A stretch of 64,000 nt of DNA from Gadus chalcogrammus (taxonomy: Eukaryota > Chordata > Actinopteri > Gadiformes > Gadidae), in NCBI RefSeq assembly GCF_026213295.1, contig NC_079419.1:24141818-24205817 (forward strand), written 5' to 3'. Made by a program: the position numbers and the translations under genes. Under the pieces are notes generated by a model. That model worked only from the letters and a program-made list of their open reading frames with translations, was not told the DNA's origin and did no database searches. This document shows positions 56,741 through 64,000 of this stretch, piece by piece. How positions within the stretch are numbered: the stretch's first letter is position 1; each line of letters starts with the position of its first letter.

Positions 56741-58090
56741 GGGCCCCGGTTTCCCGCTTAACGATGGATCTTCGCTCGTCCGCCTTCATTCTCCCGATGG
56801 ATCTTCCGCCCATCGATAATTTCTTTGTCGCCGTTTCCCGTAACTCCTCTTTACCGTGAACGCGATTCGCTGCACCACGACGTCGTAGGATTGTAACTGT
56901 CTACCGACACGGTGCTGAAATTGGCTCCGTAGGAGGGGGAGACGCAGGAATGTCGCAGGAAAATTGTGTTAAAAAGGGTTAAAATATATCCCCATCAAGG
57001 ACAACAGCAGAGTAGCCTACGAAAAAAATAGACTGCAATTATATGAATGCTAAAGACATTAAAACACAATTGATTATGCTTAAACCGACATAGGCCTATA
57101 TCAGTCCTAATCCTGAATGCACTGTGCGTTTCACTGCATTTTCCCCCCTTAAATAATTCCCTTCACACCGTGAATAACCCCGGGAGCGTCCTGAGAGGAA
57201 TACAACGAAGCCCACCGTCTGGCCCGGTGCACGTTGAGGACGATCGGTGGTGGAAGTTGCGCTTTTAGATGCCCTTCACAAGTCTAGGCGGAGGGCTCCA
57301 GTTTTCGCGGCCAAGTCATGCGCCGCGTGATATGTGTGACAGGCGAATGTGCACAACATTGCAGCTAAGGCTGGGTTGGATTGCTTGAACCGGAGGACGT
57401 TGAGGACGATGACGATGAGGAAGATCGGTGTGAGGACGGCCTCCCTCATAACTACGCGGCTGGTTTTCTTGCGCGTCGAAGAGTGATTGAGACTTTTTTT
57501 TAACCCCCTCCACCCTCCCTCATGTCACTAAACATTCATCCCCGGCTTCATCCCAGCCTTTTGCCTGCTCCTTTGCTTGTTTTCTATAATTTTTTTTATT
57601 TCTTTATTTTTTTTAATTGTTTTAATTTAATTTTTCTTTTACATTATTTTATGCTACGTTTTATGAGTAGCCTATGTCAGTCTGCACAAATCCCCCCACT
57701 TTCTCTCACACATTTTGAGTGCCCTGCCTGCGCAAAACTTTTCTGGACTGTCCCGTTTTATTTTGGCCATTTAACATCTTTATTAATAAATTAATTAATA
57801 ATCTTTAATTAATTACCAAACTAAGAACATAAAGGCGCAATGCGTTTTAATAAAACGCATCCAATAGACGGAATGTCCGATGGTGACGCCACTGAGGCTA
57901 TAGCTGACGATGCTCTTAGCGTCCTACGAGTACCTACGAGCACCCCTGGAGTACTCGTTAGCTACGAGCGTTTTCAAGACGTTCATTCCCAACGATGCTT
58001 TCGGGAAACGCGGTGAAAACTCTACGATGCCCTTTCGACGCACCTCACGATCCACTTAGGCTAACGACGCTTTCGGGAAACGGGGCCCAG
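56741..58090. mobile_element. PIF/Harbinger element, 1.35 kb, transposase remnant
   Basis: The ends GGGCCCCGGTTTCCCG and CGGGAAACGGGGCCC are inverted copies. CAG lies immediately outside the left end (56738-56740) and at the right edge (58088-58090), a plausible 3-bp CWG duplication. The subterminal regions are an inverted match to 3788-3975 and 27885-28302. It lies between ORF1 and ORF2 of a LINE. Most of the transposase has been deleted. Confidence 0.8.
57198..57503 (+). pseudogene. HARBI1-like transposase C-terminal remnant
   Basis: Read across frames, this gives 'YNEAHRLARCTLR', 'VHNIAAKAGL', then an acidic stretch 'EDVEDDDDEEDRCED', 'LPHNYAAGFLARRRVIE' and 'TFF' with a stop at 57501-57503. 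These are the C-terminal landmarks of Harbinger DDE transposases (after the catalytic Glu). At least two frameshifts and one stop are present. The rest of the transposase and the MADF/Myb partner are absent. Confidence 0.75.
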
Positions 58091-58094
58091 GTAC

Positions 58095-60690
58095 GTTAAA
58101 TGCACTCTGATGACAAACGCAACTCACACATATCCCGGACAGAATGATTTATCACAAAGGATTGCTAATTATGAGGATGTGGAAATACGGACCTTTCAAC
58201 ACAGTAACTATCACACACATGACATTGAAAATGATGTAGATCCCGAGACTAATTTCTTTCGAAGCTTAAACAATGACTGCCGATACTACAATGAAGAGCA
58301 ATTCAATAATACCATCAAGACCAGTCATAAACGTTCAATCATTAATTTCAATAGCAGAAGCCTGTATGCCAATTTTCACAACATAAAGTATTACCTCGGA
58401 CAATTCTCGCAGCCATTCAACATTATTGCCATTACAGAAACCTGGATTAACAATGAAAGGGGCATGGACTTTGAGTGGGTACGAAGGGTACGAAATGATT
58501 TGTAAAAACAGAGAAAACAAGAATGGAGGTGGTGTGGCTTTGTTTGTGTTTTTGAATGTGTTACAATTGAATTATTAATGGAAAAAAAGAAAAACATCAT
58601 TGTGAGTTGCATGTACAGAACTCCAGGCTCCAATATAGATTCTTTCATTAACTGGGTTGCAGAAAAATATACAAAAACAAACCATAAAACCATGTTTATC
58701 TGCGGAAACTACAATATTGACCTTCTGAACCCAAACAAGCACAGAATGACAGACGAATTCATTAACACCTTATACAGTCTCAGTCTGTACCCTAAAATAA
58801 CTAGACCCAGTCGAATCACCTCACACTGTGCGACGTTAATTGACAACATTTTCACAAACGTCCTAGATAACAACATAATAAGTGGATTATTAATAAATGA
58901 CATCACTGACCATTTACCTGTATTTAATGTCTATAACTGCGACTACAAAAAAACCTCCAAAGACATCAGACCACAATACAGACGAGCCAGAACAGAGGAA
59001 TCTATGATTGCATTAGAAAACAATTTGATTGCACATGACTGGGACTCAATATATAAAGAAAATGATGTGAATATAGCATATGATAAGTTTGGGAAATCTT
59101 TCCCAAACTTTTATCATATAAAAACAGTTATATGATAAAATTGTCCAGTTAGGGAAGACAGCAGAAAAAATAAACATATACAAATGACCCATGGATCTCA
59201 AAAGGATTACAAAATGCTTGTAAAAAAAAGAACACTCAGAAAATAAATATAAGAAATACAAAAATAAGTTAACAAGTATTATCAGAATATGTAAAAAAGA
59301 ATATTATAGTACAATATTAGAAAATAATAAAAATAATATTAAAAGCATATGGACCATATTAAATAATGTGATTAGAGATACCCCGAGACCTATCACTTAC
59401 CCCCAGTATTTCAGCGAAAATGATAAAAAAAATCTAAAATTCTTGAAAAACTCTTTAATGACAGATTATGCAAATTCATAGATAAATACAAATTACTCAC
59501 CGACAGTCAATATGGATTCAGAACAAACCGGTCAACAGCACTAGCCTTAACAGAACTCATAGAAGAAATCACTAACGCCACGGACAATAAGAAATTTGTG
59601 ATCGTGACATTTATAGACTTAAAAAAAGCATTTTATACTATAAATCACAATATATTAATTACAAAACTAGAACAATATGGGATCCGGGGGTAGTTTTGAA
59701 TTGGGTGAGGAGCTATTTAGAGAGAAGGCAACAATTTGTGATGATGGATGGATTTAAGTCAGAATGCTTGGACATTGTGTGGGGTTCCGCAGGGGTCAGT
59801 GCTGGGACCAATGTTATTTAACATGTATATCAATGATATTTGCAACGTATCGAAATCTCTGAAATTCATATTTTTTGCAGATGACACAAATATACTGGTT
59901 TCTGGGGAAAATTTGCAGCGACTTCTGTCCACATTGACCGTAGAGATTAGTAGACTAAAAAATGGTTTGACAGAAATAAGTTATCTCTAAACCTAAATAA
60001 AACTAAAATTATGATATTTGGAAACTGTAAAAAATCGGAAAACATTGAGGTAAATAGAGGGTGTAAACTTAGAAAGGGTTTATGAAACAAATTTCTGGGG
60101 GCAATCATTGACGACAAAATTTGCTGGAAACCTCATATAAAAACATACAAACCAAACTATCAAGAAGCATCTCAGTCCTGTGCAAAGCCAAGCACTTCCT
60201 GAATAATAAATCACTCCATATCGTTATAACTCATTAATATTACCATATTTGTATTACTGTTCAGAAATCTGGGGAAACACATACAAAAGCTCTTTACAAC
60301 CGTTGTGTATTCTTCAGAAGCGAGCCATTAGAATAATCCATAATGTAACTTATCATGAACATACTAATAAACTATTCATACAGTGCAAAACTCTCAAATT
60401 CCTGATCTGGTTGAATTCAAAACTGCCTAAACAATCTTCAAAGCCAGAAATGATACGCTACCAAAAAACATTCAGGCAATGTTTTCTGAAAGGGAGCGAC
60501 GTTATAAGTTAAGGGGACAGCTGAACTTCAAGGTCCACCACACACGCACAACGAAAAGAGCTTTTGTATCAGCATCTACGGAGTTAAATTGTGGAATAAG
60601 TTAAGTGTGGAAGTACAGAAAAGCCAAAGCATACGACAGTTCAAAAACAAATATAAAGACATCATCTTCACAAAGTACAGAATTTAGAAA
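58095..60690 (+). pseudogene. LINE ORF2 (endonuclease and RT), decayed
   Basis: Endonuclease motifs: 'SIINFNSRSLYANFHNIK', 'IIAITETWIN', 'VSCMYRTPGSNIDSF', 'MFICGNYNIDLL' and 'ATLIDNIFTN' with 'ITDHLPVF'. The core RT lies at about 59500-60000 across frames: 'SQYGFRTNRSTALAL'-like, 'FIDLKKAFYTINH', 'CGVPQGSVLGPMLFNMYI' and the active-site 'FFADDTNIL'. A C-terminal part is at 60245-60515 ('YYCSEIWGNTYKSSL', 'LQKRAIRIIHN'). Frameshifts lie at about 58505, 59110, 59450 and later. I place it in the jockey superfamily (L2/CR1-like), moderately sure. Confidence 0.83.
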
Positions 60691-60830
60691 AGCCTCTGTA
60701 ACATTGACATATGTAGACTGTAGTTTTGTAATATACATGGTATTTGTGTTTATATTTGTAATATCTATATATATAGTAACTTATAATATACATGTATAGG
60801 TATTTATAATGTAATATGAATTGTTTATAG

Positions 60831-60874
60831 TATATATATATATATATATATATATAGATATATATATATATATA
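60831..60874. repeat. (TA)n run
   Basis: Interrupted TA repeat in the LINE 3' UTR. Confidence 0.9.
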
Positions 60875-61256
60875 ATTGTTTACAATTATATATAATTGTT
60901 TACAATATTTGTATGTGATTATATTGACTATTTATAAATATACGTATATATATACATACAACAATTATTCTGTATCTATGCATTATTATAGCTTGTATTA
61001 TACTGACATGTTGGTGACATCTATCCAAGCTAAATTGATCTATTAAGGGGTAGGACTAGATACGTTTTTTTACTTCCTCCTACCCCCTTTAGAGCATGTA
61101 GAAAGTTTGTTTTTAATTTGACTTCTTTTGTGTTTTGTTTTTTTGTTGTCTTTTATTCTTTTATTAATAATCAATTGATAATCATTAATTGATTAATAAT
61201 CATGTTTTTTTTATTGCATACATGTTAGAAATAAAGACAATCAATCAATCAAACCT

Positions 61257-61500
61257 ATTTCTTGGTCGAGGGGCGGGGCCAGCCCGGATGGCCGCCACCT
61301 TGCTCTCCTGCGGCCGGATGCTCCCCCGTCCTACCCGGTACCCAAGGTAGGCCGTCCTCCAGAACGGCCCGCAGCTGCCTGACGTGGACGTCCCAGCTGT
61401 CGCTGTTGATAATGATATCGTGTATGTAGGCCGCAGCGTAGGCCTGGTGGGTCGCAGGAGCTGGTCCATTATCCTCTGGAAGGTGGCCGGGGAACTCTCA
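61257..61500 (-). pseudogene. Gmr1-like RT fragment
   Basis: On the minus strand: 'PATFQRIMDQLLRP', 'AYAAAYIHDIIINSDSW' (the usual YxDD box, with His in place of the first Asp), 'VRQLRAVLEDG', an internal deletion, then 'YLGYRVGRGSIRPQ' and 'KVAAIR'. It ends at the LINE insertion. The N-terminal two thirds of RT are missing, so the deletion joins it abruptly to the integrase end. Confidence 0.75.
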
Positions 61501-62620
61501 CCTTAACCCCCGGCGCCGTCCGGATGTCGTGGTGGGCGGCCGTCGTTCAGCCAGCCGGGGTGCCACATATGGTGGAGAAGGCAGGCACTCGGTACCCACC
61601 GCGACCCACGGGGAAGTAGCCACGGACATGCAGAACTCAGAGGGAGCCGCCGCCGCCTCACCTGCTCCACGTGATCCAGCATGGTGCGGTGGGGCGACGG
61701 CTGGCTCTCCCACGCCTCCTTGGCGATGTCCAGGATCCCCCGTGGTCTTCTCCCGTACAGGAGCTCGAACGGGGAAAACCCGGTGGAAGCCTGGGGTACC
61801 TCCCGTATCGCAAACAGCACGTGGGGCAGCAGCTGGTCCCAGTTCTTCCCGTCCGTGCTCATGGCCTTCTTCAACATCTGCTTCAGCGTTTTGTTGAATC
61901 GCCACGAGGCCGTCCGTCTGAGGGTGGTACACAGACGTCCGGAGCTGCGTGACCTGGAGGAGACTGAGCAGCTCCTTCAGCACCCGGGGCATGAAACATG
62001 ACCCCTGATCGGTCAGCACCTCCCTGGCGATCCCCACCCGGCTGAACAGGAGCATAAGCTCCCTAGCTACCGCCTTGGTGGTGGCTGCTATTAGGGGTAG
62101 GGCCTCTGGGTACCTGGTGGCGTAGTCCACGAGCACCAGGATGTACCTGTGTCCCCGGCTGGTTTTGGGAAGGGGACCCACAATGTCTAGGGCTATGCGA
62201 TCAAACGGAGTCTCTGATGGGCATAGGGATAAGGGGGTTCCTGACTGACCCGCTGACACTCGGGACATCCCTGGCAGTGTCGCTCCACGTCCCTTTTCAC
62301 CCCCGGTCAGTAGAATCTGGCTAAGACCCTGTCACGGGTTTTGTCCATCCCTAGATGCGCCCCTAGAAGGTGTGTGTGTGCCATGTAAAGCACCTTGCTG
62401 ACGTACGGTCGTGGGACCACTAGCTGTTCCGTCACCTCCCCCCCCTTCTCCACTACCCTATAGAGCAGGCCCCCCCTGGTGCTGAAATGTGGGTGCGGTG
62501 CGCGACTCACCGAGTCCCGGGTCTGTCCTGTCCTCCAGGCGTGCTTCAAAGCGTCGTCCCACAGCTGCGCACTGGTGAATTGGCCCGGCCGGGTAGTTCC
62601 CTCTCCCCCTGTCGGCCGGA
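61501..62620 (-). pseudogene. Gmr1-like integrase
   Basis: Minus-strand order: zinc-binding region ('HTHLLGAHLGMDKTRDRV', then 'CQGCPECQ'), then the catalytic core with Asp in 'IALDIVGPLP', 'VLVDYATRYPEALPL', Asp in 'VLTDQGSCF' and 'VYHPQTDGLV'. The expected Glu region ('ERFNQTLK'-like) is replaced at a frameshift near 61895 by 'AIQQNAEADVEE', then 'WDQLLPHVLFAIREVPQAS' and 'FSPFELLYGRRPRG' resume in another frame. After 'MLDHVEQV' (about 61665) unrelated sequence begins. Confidence 0.85.
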
Positions 62621-63912
62621 AATCCGAAAACTCGGTGAGCGGGGAACACTCGGGCGGTTCCCGAGTGTTCGGGCGGGACGCCGTCAGGGTGTCCGTGGTG
62701 CCTGGTGGAGACCCCTGCGATCTGCGTTGGGCGGACGACCCTGTGGCGTGGACCGGGGAGCCTGGGGGTGGGTCCGTTCCCGTCGGACCTGGTCCTCGGA
62801 CGTCTCCGCCGGGGACGCCGGACGCTGTGTGGCCCCGTAGGCTGGTCGAGCGCCCCTCCGGCTCGGCGGGGAGGCTCTCTTCGGGGTCGGGACCCCCGTT
62901 CCGGATTCCACAGCCGGTTGAAGATCGGGCAGTCCCTCCCTATCAGCAGTGGTACCGGCAAGTGGGGCACTATTCCTGCCCAGACCGTGAACACGCCGTA
63001 GGGGGTCCGAACGACCACGTGGCAGGACTCATAGGTCCGGGTGTCCCGTGCACACAGGCTACATCCATCGGTCCCCCCCCCCTTCCCCCCCGCCAAGTCG
63101 GGTCGGAGGAGGGTCACAACGCTGCCGGTGTCCAGAAGGGCCTGTGTGTCTTGGTTCATCACCCGGGCGGGAATCGTAGGGGTCCCTGGCGCCCCCTGCG
63201 CCCAACAGGTGGCCAGTAGGCAGGGTCGGCGTGTCCCCTCGTCCGCATAGGCCGATGGCATTGACACTTCACGGTCTCCTGGACAGAACCGCGCTATATG
63301 CCCCATCTGGCCGCAGGTGTAGCACCGCCTGCCCTCGCGACCCTCCTGGGTCACCACCGGTGGTTCTGGTGGGGGTGTCCGCGGCGTGGTCGTGGGTCCC
63401 CTCCGGTCCCGGCGGGGCTCCGCCGATCGCGGGGTAGTCCTGGGGCTGGCGCTCAGCTGTTGGGCCACCTGCCAATTCTCCAGCTGACGTATGAGGTCAT
63501 CCACCGAGTCCGGATGGTGGTGCGCTAGGACCCTGCGCGCGTCGGTCGACAGCTGGCGAATGGTGCTGTCGATTACCACGCGGTCGAGTGCGCTGGGTCC
63601 CTCCCTGGTCACTAGCCACCTCCTCGCCAGAGGACTATTCCTGCGCACCGGGCCCCGGACGTTGAAGCGCCAGTCGTGGAACCGGAGAGCCTTCGCCGCG
63701 AGGTTGTGCCCGTAGTAGGCCAGTATGGCCTGCTTGAGGGCGGGTACTGGGCGGCGGTCTCGGCCGATAGGTCCTGGCCCGCCTGTTGTGCCGGACCGGT
63801 GAGGAAGGGTGACAGAATGTGAGCCACTGGTCTCTCCGGCCAGTTCTCCCTCCGGGCGGTCCGCTCAAAAACCTCCAGGTAGGCCTCCACGTCATCTTCC
63901 GGACCAGTGTTG
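62621..63912 (-). pseudogene. Gmr1-like gag and protease
   Basis: Minus strand: 'EDDVEAYLEVFERTARREN' at the capsid start (about 63880), a frameshift near 63640, then the SCAN-like capsid region 'ARRWLVTREGPSALDRVV'. A Pro/Arg-rich linker and a CCHC zinc knuckle ('CYTCGQMGHIARFC', 63283-63324) follow. Protease has 'LLDTGSVVTLL' (DTG at about 63124-63132) and ends near 'LPVPLLIGRDCPIF'. The capsid region is cut short upstream at about 63912. Confidence 0.85.
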
Positions 63913-64000
63913 TTTTCGTCAGGCAAGACGAAAACGAAAATGACGTCGTCAGACCCCTTTTTTCCATGACGAAAATGAGACTAAGACGAACGTCACCAAA
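63913..64000. repeat. Start of another repeat
   Basis: 'gacgaaaacgaaaatgacg' and 'catgacgaaaatgagac' motifs resemble a widespread fish MITE. It truncates the gag region and continues past the window end. Confidence 0.45.

Larger units (their letters stand above)
56427..61252 (+). mobile_element. 5'-truncated LINE inserted in the Gmr1-like RT
   Basis: ACCT lies at 56423-56426 and again at 61253-61256, and the minus-strand gypsy sequence resumes on each side. The LINE starts inside ORF1, has an endonuclease/RT ORF2, and ends with a (TCAA)n-type tail (about 61234-61252). A Harbinger element at 56741-58090 separates ORF1 from ORF2. Without it the LINE is about 3.5 kb. Confidence 0.82.
55005..63912 (-). 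mobile_element. Gmr1-like Ty3/gypsy element, interrupted three times
   Basis: Read on the minus strand the order is gag (SCAN-like capsid region and zinc knuckle), protease, integrase, RT, RNase H, LTR. Integrase ahead of RT is the diagnostic order of Gmr1-like elements, first described in cod. The 3' LTR ends at 55005 (TGCCACA on the minus strand). The gag end is lost at about 63912, where another repeat begins. Inserted later were a solo LTR (55907-56378) and a LINE (56427-61252, itself carrying a Harbinger element). Removing them rejoins the RNase H connection 'KAFLGLVGYYQRII' to 'GFATLASPLN'. Confidence 0.85.

Noticed and set aside
62479..63219. A 246-codon plus-strand frame
   Set aside because: It is the antisense of Gmr1-like protease and linker sequence, GC-rich and without motifs.

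Overview
The window reads as intergenic or intronic DNA of a teleost fish. The evidence is the transposon content: a DIRS-type tyrosine-recombinase retroelement, a Gmr1-like Ty3/gypsy element with integrase ahead of reverse transcriptase, a chromodomain gypsy element, L2/CR1-like LINEs, PIF/Harbinger pieces, many TTAA-flanked MITEs and long (CA/TG)n arrays. I recognised no host protein-coding gene, tRNA, rRNA or CRISPR array. Almost every convincing coding region belongs to a mobile element.

Most notable, about 4.2-27.7 kb: a very large DNA-transposon-like unit. Two multi-exon genes diverge from a short shared promoter near 13.8 kb. The minus-strand gene (six exons, 10601-13734) encodes an integrase-type DDE protein and carries one frameshift. 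The plus-strand gene (six exons, 13972-25887) is open throughout and encodes a roughly 308-residue protein ending in a RING-like cysteine cluster. Both genes run outward into inverted arms about 1.8 kb long that contain both poly(A) signals. The unit lies between two termini of a PIF/Harbinger-type family (3788 and 28302). Its introns host several MITEs, and one TTAA-flanked element (18743-25245) in the last intron contains a 5.4-kb DIRS element (19724-25098). Up to four layers are therefore nested.

28.3-35.6 kb: a solo LTR at the edge of a (TG)n array, then a hairpin MITE split by a 5'-truncated chromovirus (30448-34684). The chromovirus is itself split by a 5'-truncated LINE. A possible hAT transposase N-terminus follows.

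35.6-50.2 kb: simple repeats, minisatellites, a 650-bp polypurine tract and a 2.4-kb non-autonomous transposon with long terminal inverted repeats and an 8-bp target duplication (40350-42760). Part of its interior reappears inverted at positions 1-400.

50.2-64 kb: a decayed L2-like LINE (50481-53590), then a minus-strand Gmr1-like element (55005 to about 63912). The Gmr1-like element was entered by a solo LTR (55907-56378) and by another LINE (56427-61252), and that LINE was entered by a Harbinger element (56741-58090) carrying a HARBI1-like fragment.

All coordinates and reading frames were worked out by eye. Boundaries given as approximate were judged from where inverted or homologous copies stop matching.
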